This document shows positions 20,552-32,230 of a stretch of DNA of 64,000 nt, one piece after another. The DNA is from Deinococcus sp. KNUC1210. GTDB lineage: Bacteria > Deinococcota > Deinococci > Deinococcales > Deinococcaceae. The translations under genes were made by a program, and so were the position numbers. Position 1 is the stretch's first letter; each line of letters starts with the position of its first letter. The stretch covers positions 1,455,001 through 1,519,000 of the forward strand of contig NZ_CP092190.1 of assembly GCF_022344005.1 (NCBI RefSeq), written 5' to 3'. The notes below the pieces were generated by a model. That model was not told where the DNA came from. It made no database searches and was given only the letters and a program-made list of their open reading frames with translations.

Positions 20552-22501
20552 TTACTGGCGGGCGTGGTAGCGCTCCAGTAGTTCCGTCTTCAGGTCGCTG
20601 AAGGCCACGCCCTTGCGCTCCTTGTGGCCTTCGGGCGTCCGTTCGCGCACGCTGACGGCGCGGTCTTCCTGCTCCTTGTCACCCACGATCAGCATCACCG
20701 GGACCTTGGAGAGTTCGGCGCTGCGAACCTTGGCGTTCATACGGTTGGAAGAATCGTCGACCTCGGCCCGCAGACCCGCCGTGTGCAGTTCGGTCCGCAG
20801 TTCCTCGGCGTAGTCGTTGTGACGGTCGGCAATCGGAATGATGGCGATCTGGCGGGGAGCCAGCCACAGCGGAAAGTCGCCGCCGTAATGCTCGATCAGG
20901 ATGCCCACGAAGCGTTCCAGACTGCCGAACGGAGCGCGGTGAATCATGACCGGGCGGTGATCTGCGCCGTCTTCCCCGGTATACGTGATATCGAAGCGCT
21001 CGGGCAGGTTGTAATCGACCTGAATGGTGCCGAGCTGCCACTCGCGCCCGATCACGTCGCGCACCACGAAATCGAGCTTGGGGCCATAAAACGCCGCGTC
21101 GCCGGGCTCGATGCTGTAGGGCAGCCCCACTTCCTCGACAGCCTGAATGATCTGGTCTTCGGCAGCCGTCCAGTTCTCGTCGCTGCCGACATACTTGCTG
21201 CCCTCGGGGTCGCGGGTGCCCACCCGGAAGCGCACGTCGTTCATGCCGAAGGTGCTGAGGACCAGAACGGTCAGGTCGAGCACGTCCAGAAATTCCTTCT
21301 TGAGCTGGTCCGGGCGGCAGAAGATATGCGCGTCGTCCTGGGTAAAGCCGCGCACCCGCGTCAGGCCGTTCAGCTCGCCCGACTGCTCGTAGCGGTAGAC
21401 GGTGCCGAACTCGGCCAGCCGCACCGGAAGATCGCGGTAACTGCGGGGCTTGCTGGCATAAATTCGCACGTGGTGCGGGCAGTTCATCGGCTTGAGCATG
21501 TACTGCTCGTCATCGACGGTGATCGGCGAGAAGTTGCTGTCGCTGTAGTTCTGATAATGCCCGCTGGTCTTGTACAGTTCCAGATTGCCGATATTCGGAG
21601 TGATCACTCCCTGATAGCCGCGCTGAAACTGCTGCTCGCGCAGAAAGCGGGTCAGTTCTTCGCGCAGGGTCGTGCCGTTGGGCAACCACAGCGGCAACCC
21701 CTTGCCCACCAGCGGATCGATGGTGAACAGTTCCAGCTCGCGCCCCAGCTTGCGGTGATCGCGCTTTTTGGCTTCTTCCAGGCGCTCCAGGTAGGCGTCC
21801 AGCTCCTTCTGAGACGCGAAGGCGACGCCGTAGACCCGCTGCAAAATCGGGTTCTTCTCGCTGCCGCGCCAGTACGCGCCCGACGTGCTCGTCAGCTTGA
21901 ACGCCTGCGGTAGCGCCCCGGTCCGGGGGAAATGCGGCCCCCGGCACAGGTCCACGTAGTCGCCCTGGGTATAGAAGGTGATCGGCTCGTCGTCCGGCAG
22001 TTCTCCGATCAGCTCGACCTTGTACGGGTCATGCCCGAAGACCCGCAGCGCCTCGGCCTTACTCACCTCCGTCCGGACGAAGTCCAGATTTCGCCCGATG
22101 ATGTCGCGCATCACACCTTCCAGCGCGGGCAGGTCTTCCTCCTTCAGCGGCTCGGGCAAGTCGAAATCCTGGTAAAACCCGTTCTCGATGCTCGGCCCCA
22201 CGCCGCGCTTCACACTGCCGACCGGATACCCCTTGGCAGCGTAGAACTCGTTGACAGCCTGGCTCAGCACATGCACCAGGCTGTGCCGGAACATGCTCTG
22301 CGCCTCGCCGGGGTTCTTCTTGGTGATCAGGCTGATCTGTGCGCCCTCTGGCAGCGGCGTCATCAGATCGGTGAGCACCCCGTTGGCGGTGGCAGCCAGG
22401 GCATCCTGAGCAAGCCGGGGACCGATTGCCTGAGCAGCGTCGAGAGCGGTGGCGTGTTCGGGCAGATCGAGTTGTTTTCCGTCGGGTAAAAAAACGTGCA
22501 T
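20552..22501 (-). CDS. thrS: Threonyl-tRNA synthetase
   Basis: A class II synthetase of 649 residues, the usual bacterial length. Domains are TGS (about 1-62, MHVFLPDGKQLDLPEHATALDAA), the editing/SAD domain (about 65-230, with HSLVHVLSQAV in place of the usual HxxxH, and YVDLCRGPHFPRTG), the catalytic core (about 240-535; motif 2 in LAEFGTVYRYEQSGELNGLTRVRGFTQDDAHIFC, motif 3 in HRAPFGSLERF) and the anticodon-binding domain. The ATG at 22501 has AAGGAG upstream. It is preceded by a leader with a small Thr-codon ORF and a hairpin. Confidence 0.97.
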   Translation of the reverse strand: MHVFLPDGKQLDLPEHATALDAAQAIGPRLAQDALAATANGVLTDLMTPLPEGAQISLITKKNPGEAQSMFRHSLVHVLSQAVNEFYAAKGYPVGSVKRGVGPSIENGFYQDFDLPEPLKEEDLPALEGVMRDIIGRNLDFVRTEVSKAEALRVFGHDPYKVELIGELPDDEPITFYTQGDYVDLCRGPHFPRTGALPQAFKLTSTSGAYWRGSEKNPILQRVYGVAFASQKELDAYLERLEEAKKRDHRKLGRELELFTIDPLVGKGLPLWLPNGTTLREELTRFLREQQFQRGYQGVITPNIGNLELYKTSGHYQNYSDSNFSPITVDDEQYMLKPMNCPHHVRIYASKPRSYRDLPVRLAEFGTVYRYEQSGELNGLTRVRGFTQDDAHIFCRPDQLKKEFLDVLDLTVLVLSTFGMNDVRFRVGTRDPEGSKYVGSDENWTAAEDQIIQAVEEVGLPYSIEPGDAAFYGPKLDFVVRDVIGREWQLGTIQVDYNLPERFDITYTGEDGADHRPVMIHRAPFGSLERFVGILIEHYGGDFPLWLAPRQIAIIPIADRHNDYAEELRTELHTAGLRAEVDDSSNRMNAKVRSAELSKVPVMLIVGDKEQEDRAVSVRERTPEGHKERKGVAFSDLKTELLERYHARQ

Positions 22502-22572
22502 GGTAGCTCCTTGAGAGAAGTGGATCGGCAGCATGAATGAGCGTGGCCGGGTTTGAGCGCGGCACAGGAGAA

Positions 22573-22602
22573 CGCCTGAAAAGCTCGGTGGCTTCTCAGG
22601 CG
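22573..22602 (-). promoter_or_regulatory. Hairpin in the thrS leader
   Basis: CGCCTGA and TCAGGCG arms (22596-22602 and 22573-22579) with inner AAGC/GCTT pairing. The stop codon of the Thr-codon small ORF lies in its 5' arm. A second, longer-range pairing GCCGGGT with ACCCGGC could enclose it. No U tract follows, so control may act on translation rather than on termination. Confidence 0.45.
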
Positions 22603-22709
22603 CTTGTAGTTCGCGTGACCCGGCTGGACAGGGGTTGGATTCGGCACAGACCCACGCCACGCATCATCGGACCACAGCGATACGCAGGGTGATGGGGGTA
22701 GGGCCGCAT
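22596..22709 (-). CDS. Putative leaderless thrS leader peptide (37 aa) ending in Thr codons
   Basis: A -10 TAGACT (22716-22721, minus strand) is followed after six bases by ATG at 22709, the leaderless geometry of genuine genes here. The 37-codon frame ends SSRVTRTTSA, with ACG, ACT and ACA threonine codons within the last seven codons. Its stop enters the hairpin at 22573-22602. Stalling at Thr codons when charged tRNA-Thr is scarce would keep the hairpin open upstream of thrS. This is inferred from codon content and position. Confidence 0.45.
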   Translation of the reverse strand: MRPYPHHPAYRCGPMMRGVGLCRIQPLSSRVTRTTSA

Positions 22710-22750
22710 AGCAGCAGTCTAGCAGGGGGAACGCCGACTAAGCTATTTGA

Positions 22751-23146
22751 ATGAACGGAACAGGCCAGGATGCTCTACGCCGCACCTTCGAACAGAGCTA
22801 TGCCCCGGACGCGCTGGAACGTCTGCGTTCACGTCCTGCCGCCGAGCGGGCAAGAACGCGGGCCGAACTGGAGGCGTTCTGGACCCGGCTTCATGCCCTG
22901 ATCGCCGCCGGACAGACCCCGGACAGCGCAGAGGCGCAGGCGCTGGCAGGTCGCCTCGCGGCCCTGCTGCACGCCATGAAAGCGGGCGACGACGCCATCG
23001 GTGAAGGAATGCAGAAAAGCTGGCAGGCCTTCACCGCACTGCCTGCCGAGCAGCAGCCCGCCGCCTACCGACTGGACGAGGCGGGCCGCGCCTGGATTCG
23101 GGAAGCCATGCGGCTCTGGGGAGCGGCACAGGGACAGCCTCGCTGA
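22751..23146 (+). CDS. TipAS-like helical protein
   Basis: A 131-residue all-helical protein resembling the TipAS antibiotic-recognition domain found at the C-terminus of MerR-type TipA regulators (YAPDALERLRSRPAAERARTRAELEAFWTRL-type start, GQTPDSAEAQALAGRLAAL middle). No DNA-binding domain is attached. Stand-alone TipAS domains bind peptides or antibiotics such as thiopeptides or albicidin. The function here is unproven. A TAAGCT hexamer lies a few bases before the ATG. It is divergent from thrS. Confidence 0.68.
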   Translation: MNGTGQDALRRTFEQSYAPDALERLRSRPAAERARTRAELEAFWTRLHALIAAGQTPDSAEAQALAGRLAALLHAMKAGDDAIGEGMQKSWQAFTALPAEQQPAAYRLDEAGRAWIREAMRLWGAAQGQPR

Positions 23147-23176
23147 ACCGGCCCCGTCAGACGCCGCGTGCCTGCG

Positions 23177-23581
23177 TCACTCGTTCAGTTTGGCAGGCTG
23201 ACAGCCGCTGCTGATGCATTCGCGGTAGCGGTCGTTCAGAAAATTGGTGCGGGCGGTGGTGCGGTCAACGGCGCAGCCGATATAGATGATGTCGCCCATC
23301 TTGCTGTCGGTGTCGGTGCAGTCGGTATTGCGGGCCGAGACCCATGCCCGCTGGGTGCGGCGCAGGGTGGCCTGGGCGCTGGGTGACAGCCGCTTCAACA
23401 GCTTCTGATACGCCACGTTCAGATCGTCATCGGCTTTCACGAAGACCTTGCTCAGACAGTACACGTCCTCGAAGCTGTTGCCGGGCGTGTTGCAGTTGTT
23501 CTGGGCCTGGGCAGTGCCCGTTCCCGCGATACCTGCCGCCACAAGGATTGCCGCCGTCAAATTCCTCAGCATTCGTTGCAT
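23177..23581 (-). CDS. Secreted LprI-like (DUF1311) protein
   Basis: A 134-residue protein with a signal peptide (about 1-26, ending AQA) and six Cys. The RRTQRAWVSARNTDC segment is typical of the lysozyme-inhibitor LprI-like/DUF1311 domain. Such proteins are periplasmic or secreted, and some inhibit lysozyme. The gene is convergent with the upstream TipAS-like gene. Confidence 0.82.
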   Translation of the reverse strand: MQRMLRNLTAAILVAAGIAGTGTAQAQNNCNTPGNSFEDVYCLSKVFVKADDDLNVAYQKLLKRLSPSAQATLRRTQRAWVSARNTDCTDTDSKMGDIIYIGCAVDRTTARTNFLNDRYRECISSGCQPAKLNE

Positions 23582-23634
23582 AGCTGACCTCCGACACAGA
23601 GTCTAGAGCGCCTGCTCCGTCCTATCATGCTGAA

Positions 23635-24117
23635 ATGAACGACCTGCTGACGGTGCTCGATTATCATGCCTGGGCCACCGGACGCCTGCTGACAGCCCTC
23701 GCCCCGCTCTCGCCGGATGAGCTGGCACGCGACCTGCACAGCAGTCATGGCGGCGTGAGCGGCACGCTGGCACACCTCTACGGTTCAGATCAGATCTGGA
23801 CGGCAAGGCTGCGGGGCGAACCTGCTCTGACCTTTGATGGGTTGCCGCCCCTGCTCCCGCTGCCAGCACTGGGGCCACAGTGGGCCGCGCTTCAGGCGGT
23901 GCAGCGAGATGTCGTGGCGGCACTGGAGCCGGATCAGAGGCTTTCCTACGTCAATGTCATGGGAGAAGCGCAGCGCAGCAGCGTGAGCGAGATCGTGCGC
24001 CATATCGTCAATCACGCGACGTACCACCGGGGCCAGGTGGTCGCGATGCTGCGCCAGCTCGGCGCTACGGCACCCAATACCGACCTGATCGCCTTTTACC
24101 GGCTGCAAACGAACTGA
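23635..24117 (+). CDS. DinB family protein
   Basis: A 160-residue DinB-fold protein. Metal ligand His residues are seen in the first helix (LDYHAWATGRLL), in the LAHLYGSDQIW helix and in HIVNHATYHRGQV, the typical HxxxH pattern. Function is unknown. Many homologues are damage-induced or thiol-dependent transferases. A TATCAT hexamer lies just upstream of the ATG. Confidence 0.87.
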   Translation: MNDLLTVLDYHAWATGRLLTALAPLSPDELARDLHSSHGGVSGTLAHLYGSDQIWTARLRGEPALTFDGLPPLLPLPALGPQWAALQAVQRDVVAALEPDQRLSYVNVMGEAQRSSVSEIVRHIVNHATYHRGQVVAMLRQLGATAPNTDLIAFYRLQTN

Positions 24118-24159
24118 CAACAGGCGGCCTGATCGGTCGCCTGTGCGAACGCCCGAAGC

Positions 24160-24573
24160 TCAGAAGGCGGGTTTGACTTCACTCACGCCCTTGGGGTTGG
24201 GGCCCCATTTGTTGCTCCCAGGCTGACTGTCCATCACGTGAAAGATCAGCACCACGATCCGGAGTCCCGCGAATTCCAGCAGTTCCAGCCAGCCGGTATA
24301 TCCGGCGTCGTGCAGCCGCCTGACCGACACCGAGACCGACGGCACCGCAGTCGCCAGCCCATACACGATCATCAGAACCAGAGCGATCACCGTCAGGGGC
24401 GAGAAGGAATTGCCTTCGCCCCGGTTGCTCAGCGCTATCCCCACGATCATCAGGATGGCAAAGGCCAGCAGAATCAGAGAATTTACGAGGGTAAACATCC
24501 AGAATTCGCGGCGTCGGGCACGTCCGCTGAAATTGGCATAGTTGTGCTGTACAACAGTCAGGTAATCATTCAT
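24160..24573 (-). CDS. DUF805 family inner-membrane protein
   Basis: A 137-residue protein with the DUF805 signature: YANFSGRARRREFWMFTLVN at the start, three to four membrane segments, the SVSVRRLHDAGYTGWLELL motif and a GPNPKG tail. The function of DUF805 is not known. GGAGGT lies five bases before the ATG at 24573, which is preferred over an upstream in-frame start. Confidence 0.9.
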   Translation of the reverse strand: MNDYLTVVQHNYANFSGRARRREFWMFTLVNSLILLAFAILMIVGIALSNRGEGNSFSPLTVIALVLMIVYGLATAVPSVSVSVRRLHDAGYTGWLELLEFAGLRIVVLIFHVMDSQPGSNKWGPNPKGVSEVKPAF

Positions 24574-24751
24574 AAGAGACCTCCGGCGCGTCACAGCTCA
24601 TCCACGGAGGAATGACTGCTTACGACTCATCTTTCTTAGATTACCCTGCTGTGCGCTGGTCTGTCTCCAAACTTGTCGCCCTCTCCCCTGCCGGAAGTCA
24701 GCAAGTAACCGCGCCCTCAGTCGGCTGGGCCAGAAGCGCTAAACTGCTGAA

Positions 24752-24848
24752 CTGTGACGCGCCCGGCGCGACGAGGGCCACCCCTTAGCGTTCAGGGGCG
24801 AAGGCCGACGAGCAGGACCGCCCTGACAGCTCAGGGAACAGGAGACTT
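24752..24848 (+). promoter_or_regulatory. Structured 5' leader of the radical SAM gene
   Basis: A -10 TAAACT lies at 24740-24745. The leader then has a stem GGCC (24776-24779 with 24803-24806) enclosing CCCCT/AGGGG (24781-24785 with 24794-24798), and a second hairpin CCCTGA/TCAGGG (24821-24826 with 24831-24836) just before the AGGAG site. It could regulate translation. I could not match it to a riboswitch class. Confidence 0.4.
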
Positions 24849-26420
<1,572 letters not shown>

Positions 26421-26424
26421 AGCG

Positions 26425-26862
26425 CTGCGCCGCCTCCACAACGCCATCCTGATTCCTTATCGCCCGCCCGTACATTCAGGTTTTGGGCAGATGCTGGTGC
26501 AGGACAGGCGTGGGCACAGGCCACCGCCCTGGGGCTCTTTCGGTGGCGGCATTGAGACAGGCGAAACGCCGCTTCAGGCCCTTCTGCGTGAAGCTGAGGA
26601 GGAGCTGGGCGTGCACCTGCGTGCTGCACACGTGCAGGCTCAGGCGGTGCTGCACACCCGGCTGCGAGACTTACAGTTCACGCTGCATCTGCATTCCTGG
26701 GAAGACAGCGGCGACACCTCCGAGTTCAGGCTGGGTGAGGGGGCGGGCATGGAATGGGTTACGCCTGTCCAGATGCTGACGCGGGTGGAAGCGGGCGGGC
26801 CAGACGCGGCGATCAGCGAATGGATGCGGGCGTTTCTGCCATCCAGCGCCGAATTGCCGTAG
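26425..26862 (+). CDS. Nudix hydrolase (start codon uncertain, perhaps CTG)
   Basis: The Nudix box is intact: GGGIETGETPLQALLREAEEELG (GX5EX7REUXEEXGU). The first beta-strand of the fold (NAILIPYRPPVHSGFGQMLVQ) has no ATG, GTG or TTG before it. The only canonical start is ATG at 26491, which removes that strand. A CTG at 26425, five bases after the radical SAM stop, would keep it. I give 26425 as the likely start; the other option shortens the protein by 22 residues. The substrate is not known. The pyrophosphatase activity is inferred from the family. Confidence 0.78.
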   Translation: MRRLHNAILIPYRPPVHSGFGQMLVQDRRGHRPPPWGSFGGGIETGETPLQALLREAEEELGVHLRAAHVQAQAVLHTRLRDLQFTLHLHSWEDSGDTSEFRLGEGAGMEWVTPVQMLTRVEAGGPDAAISEWMRAFLPSSAELP

Positions 26863-26871
26863 CCTGTCCCT

Positions 26872-28053
26872 ATGCAACTCGACGCCATCCGCGCTCAGTT
26901 TCCGCAACTCCAGAACGGCCTGATCTACTTCGACAACGCAGCAGGCGGTCTGATGCCTCAGCGCAGCATCGACGCCATCCAGAACTATCTGAACGAGGCA
27001 GGCAGCGCGAACGCCATGCCCACGCACCGACTGGGACAGGCAGCTCTGGCACTCAAGCAGCAGGCGCGGGTGGCCACCGCCCTGTTTGTCAATGCCGAGC
27101 CGAACGAAGTGGCGCTGGGGCCGAGTGCCACCGCGCTGGCTTTCCGGCTGTCGGCGGCGTTCGGGCGGCTGTGGGGGCCGGGCGACGAGGTGATCGTCTC
27201 GGAGCTGGAACACGAGGCCAACGCCTCACCCTGGCGCGAACTGGAACGCGCAGGCGTGACGTTGAAACTCTGGCACGCCCAGAACGACCTGACGCTGAAT
27301 CTGGATGACCTGAAAGCGCTGCTGACCCCGCGCACGAAGCTCCTGGCCCTGAGCGCCGCTTCCAACGCCTTCGGTGCCAGAACGCCCATTCAGGAAGCAG
27401 CGGCGCTGACACGGCAGGCCGGGGCGTGGACCATCGTCGATGCGGTACATCTGGCGTCGCACGAGCTGCCGGACGTGAGGGCCTGGGGCGTGGATTTTAT
27501 GACCTTCAGCCCGTACAAGGTGTTTGCGCCGCATCTGGGGGCCATGTACGTGCGCCGCGAACTGCTGGCGGGGCTGCCGATTCCCAAGCTGAGCTTCGTG
27601 CCCGACGACGACATCAGCAAGCTGGAGCACGGCACCGCCCCCTTCGAGCTGCTGAGCGGCTGGCTGGGGAGCCTCGATTATCTGCGGGAACTGGGCGGAG
27701 CCAGCGAGCTGAGCCGCGCCGCACTGGAAGCGGCCTATCGCCGCATTGCCGAGCTGGAAACGCCCGTGACCGCGCAGCTGCTGAGCGGGTTGCAGGCAAA
27801 CGAACGGGTCACGCTGTACGGCCCCGCGAAGCTGGAGCAGCGGGTCGGCACCTTCGCCTTCCGGGTCCAGGGCGAGACGCCAGAGCAGACGGCGCTGCGC
27901 CTGTCGGGGCAGGGCGTGAGCGTGGCGTCAGGGCACTTTTATGCCGTGCTGCCCGCGAAAAAGCTGGGACTGTACCCGGAAGGCATCGTCCGTGCCAGCC
28001 TCGCGCACTACACCTCTGCCGAGGATGCCCAGCGGCTGCTCGACGCGCTGTAA
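26872..28053 (+). CDS. Class V aminotransferase / cysteine desulfurase-like PLP enzyme
   Basis: A 393-residue fold-type I PLP protein. Seen are YFDNAAGGLMP near the N-terminus, the EHEANASPW segment, VDAVHLASHELPD and the Schiff-base lysine in FMTFSPYKVFAPHLG. The desulfurase active-site Cys loop (typically SxxSACxS) is not obvious, so it may be an aminotransferase or lyase of the same group rather than an IscS/SufS enzyme. It follows the Nudix gene after nine bases and is likely cotranscribed. Confidence 0.87.
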   Translation: MQLDAIRAQFPQLQNGLIYFDNAAGGLMPQRSIDAIQNYLNEAGSANAMPTHRLGQAALALKQQARVATALFVNAEPNEVALGPSATALAFRLSAAFGRLWGPGDEVIVSELEHEANASPWRELERAGVTLKLWHAQNDLTLNLDDLKALLTPRTKLLALSAASNAFGARTPIQEAAALTRQAGAWTIVDAVHLASHELPDVRAWGVDFMTFSPYKVFAPHLGAMYVRRELLAGLPIPKLSFVPDDDISKLEHGTAPFELLSGWLGSLDYLRELGGASELSRAALEAAYRRIAELETPVTAQLLSGLQANERVTLYGPAKLEQRVGTFAFRVQGETPEQTALRLSGQGVSVASGHFYAVLPAKKLGLYPEGIVRASLAHYTSAEDAQRLLDAL

Positions 28054-28064
28054 ACCAGAAATCG

Positions 28065-28114
28065 GACAGCAGAAGGGGAAGTGGCCTGCACGCGCCACTT
28101 CCCCTTCTGCTGTC
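28065..28114. terminator. Perfect bidirectional terminator hairpin
   Basis: A perfect 21-base stem (28065-28085 with 28094-28114) with an eight-base loop, between the convergent PLP enzyme and transglutaminase genes. It is the longest perfect hairpin in the window. Confidence 0.85.
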
Positions 28115-28120
28115 TCCAGC

Positions 28121-29071
28121 TCAGCGCCGGAAGATCTGCCCGATCCTGCCGCGTTCTTCGCTCAGCCGGATGCCTTCCTGGGTGGGCGATCTGGGATAGC
28201 CGTCGCCCAGCAGCGGCAACTCTGAAATCTCGGTGAGGTCGGCCCAGACCTTCATATGGGCCAGCCGCGTGGAACCGAACGCCGTGTTGAAGGCGGTGTC
28301 GGCTGCGTCGCGCCCGGTGGCGATCAGAATGCGGCCTGTGCGCGGAAAGTTGTGACGGGCATCGAAGGTGCGCCAGGCACCGTCCAGCCACACCTCGAAC
28401 CACGCGTGAAAGTCCATCGGGCGGAAATCGGGCGGCACGTCGATATCGGCCAGATAGCCGCAGACATAGCGGGCAGGAAGGTTCAGGGCGCGGCAGAAGG
28501 CCACTCCGGCGTGCGCGAAATCGCGGCAGACCGCGTACCCCGACTGGTACGACTCGCGGGCGGTGGTGGCACTGGTGCTGCCCGCGCCGTACTGCAGGGT
28601 GGCCTGAAGATGGTCGCACACGGCCTGCACCTGTGCCCAGCCGCCCTGAATATGACCGAACATCTGCCACGCCTCGCCGGAAAGCAGGTCGCTGTCGACG
28701 TAGCGGCTGGGCAGCAGGTAATGCAGCACCTCGCTCGGCAGGTCCTCGACGCGGGCTTTGGGTAGATTCGGCATCACCGGATCGGGGTTGGCCGACACCT
28801 CGACCAGCAGATCGTGCGACACTTCCAGCCGCCCGGCGGGGGCCAGCATGCGCCACACCACGTTGCCCATCATGTCCTGATAACTGGTGGTTTCGAGCAG
28901 CGGGAGCTGCGGCACGATCCGCTTGCGGGCTGCCAGAATCCGCTGGCCGGGACGTTCCAGCGGTTCGACGATGAACATCATGGGAGTGGGCGCGGTGAGT
29001 TCAAAATGCAGCTCGAACCCGGCGCGCACCCGGATGGTTTCTGTCGCTCCTATCGGCGCGGGGAGGGTCAT
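28121..29071 (-). CDS. Transglutaminase-like cysteine protease-fold protein
   Basis: A 316-residue protein with an N-terminal beta domain (Bact_transglu_N-like, about 1-130) and a transglutaminase core (about 145-270). The triad is visible as Cys in SGYAVCRDFAHAG, His in DFHAWFEVW and Asp in TFDARHN. No signal peptide is seen, so it is probably cytoplasmic. Members act as proteases, amidases or peptide cyclases. The ATG at 29071 is just after a TACCAT hexamer, consistent with leaderless initiation. A TTG 33 bases upstream is less likely. Confidence 0.87.
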   Translation of the reverse strand: MTLPAPIGATETIRVRAGFELHFELTAPTPMMFIVEPLERPGQRILAARKRIVPQLPLLETTSYQDMMGNVVWRMLAPAGRLEVSHDLLVEVSANPDPVMPNLPKARVEDLPSEVLHYLLPSRYVDSDLLSGEAWQMFGHIQGGWAQVQAVCDHLQATLQYGAGSTSATTARESYQSGYAVCRDFAHAGVAFCRALNLPARYVCGYLADIDVPPDFRPMDFHAWFEVWLDGAWRTFDARHNFPRTGRILIATGRDAADTAFNTAFGSTRLAHMKVWADLTEISELPLLGDGYPRSPTQEGIRLSEERGRIGQIFRR

Positions 29072-29370
29072 GCCTCCTATGGTAACGGTAAAACGCCCCA
29101 CCAACCCTGGGTTTTTCTCAAACTTGGCGCGGCGACAGCGGACCAGACGGAGAACTGCACAGGCCCGCAGACGACAGCGCAGAAAAAGCGGGAATACAGG
29201 TCAATCGGCGGCCATCCGGCCCAGTCCTGAGCGTCGGAGCAGGAAATTTCAGAGTTTTTCTGCACCAGCGACGGAAAAACGACGATCAGCGTCAGCAGCC
29301 CTGTTTAGACAGCCCTCACAGGCTGCCCTGACGCTGCTTCCAGGCCGCACGGCTCCTGTACGCTGCACCC

Positions 29371-31443
<2,073 letters not shown>

Positions 31444-31452
31444 ACTGCCGAC

Positions 31453-31947
31453 ATGCGCCCTGTATTTGCTGCCCTGGTTGGATTTCTGGCACTGAGCCAC
31501 GCTACTGCTGCTGACCTAAGCGGAATTATCACCGACTATCTTCTGAATAAGGTGTCGCCTACCACGACCTCAATAGTTGGGCCTAAACAAAACCCCCTGG
31601 CAGTGACAGAAGTACAAACGAAAGTCTGGCAGAATCCCAAAGGGCTTAACGCTGACGAATTAGATTTTATGTATATGTATAAGATCAGCAAGGATGCATG
31701 GACGTTTTTTATAAAGAACCCTCGGCTTCCCTTGAGCGAATATATGGGTACGACCAAAATCATCCCAAAAGGCAAGCGCTTCGTCAGTGCGTCCTCAAAA
31801 GATTTTATGAGCGTGTACTTAATTGACGGCGGAAGATTTAAGGGTTATCTAGCGCAAGATGGCGTCTTACAGGGTAAGCGTATTATCACGCTGTTAACAC
31901 CATTGCTTGCACAGAGTTCACCTAACACAGCGAAATATCTTAAATAA
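31453..31947 (+). CDS. AT-rich secreted hypothetical protein
   Basis: A 164-residue protein with a signal peptide (MRPVFAALVGFLALSHATA). The mature part is Lys/Tyr-rich (FMYMYKISKD, KGKRFVSASSKDFM) and no family is recognised. The coding DNA is visibly AT-richer than its neighbours. A -10 TAGACT ends six bases before the ATG, so it has its own leaderless promoter despite being nine bases after the previous gene. An envelope or extracellular role is all that can be inferred. Confidence 0.75.
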   Translation: MRPVFAALVGFLALSHATAADLSGIITDYLLNKVSPTTTSIVGPKQNPLAVTEVQTKVWQNPKGLNADELDFMYMYKISKDAWTFFIKNPRLPLSEYMGTTKIIPKGKRFVSASSKDFMSVYLIDGGRFKGYLAQDGVLQGKRIITLLTPLLAQSSPNTAKYLK

Positions 31948-31991
31948 TCTCCTACTATACTTTAATTATATCATGCCAGATGATTTTCCCT

Positions 31992-32017
31992 GCACATCCG
32001 CCAGTTGGCAGATGTGC
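31992..32017. terminator. Hairpin after the secreted hypothetical
   Basis: GCACATC (31992-31998) pairs with GATGTGC (32011-32017), with inner GCC/GGC pairing and an AGTT loop. No U tract follows. The rest of 31948-32230 is AT-richer, non-coding and holds the hflX leader, with a -10-like TAAAAT near 32145. Confidence 0.5.
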
Positions 32018-32230
32018 ACTCACCCTGGATGGGCGCACACTGGGGCATCATGATCTACTTTCTCCGCTGACCCCCGGTGCGCTCCTTCCCAGAACATTCA
32101 GAACGCATCAGACGAAGGCTACGGTTGCTCCCATCCAGCCGTCCTAAAATGAACGTATCAGGGCCGCAACCCCCCGGCTCTCTGGCTTTGTTATTTCCTT
32201 CTTTCCCAGCACACCCAAAGGAGCTTCACC

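Noticed and set aside
22502..22750. T-box in the thrS leader
   Set aside because: The T-box core AGGGTGGTACCGCG and its terminator pair are missing on the minus strand.
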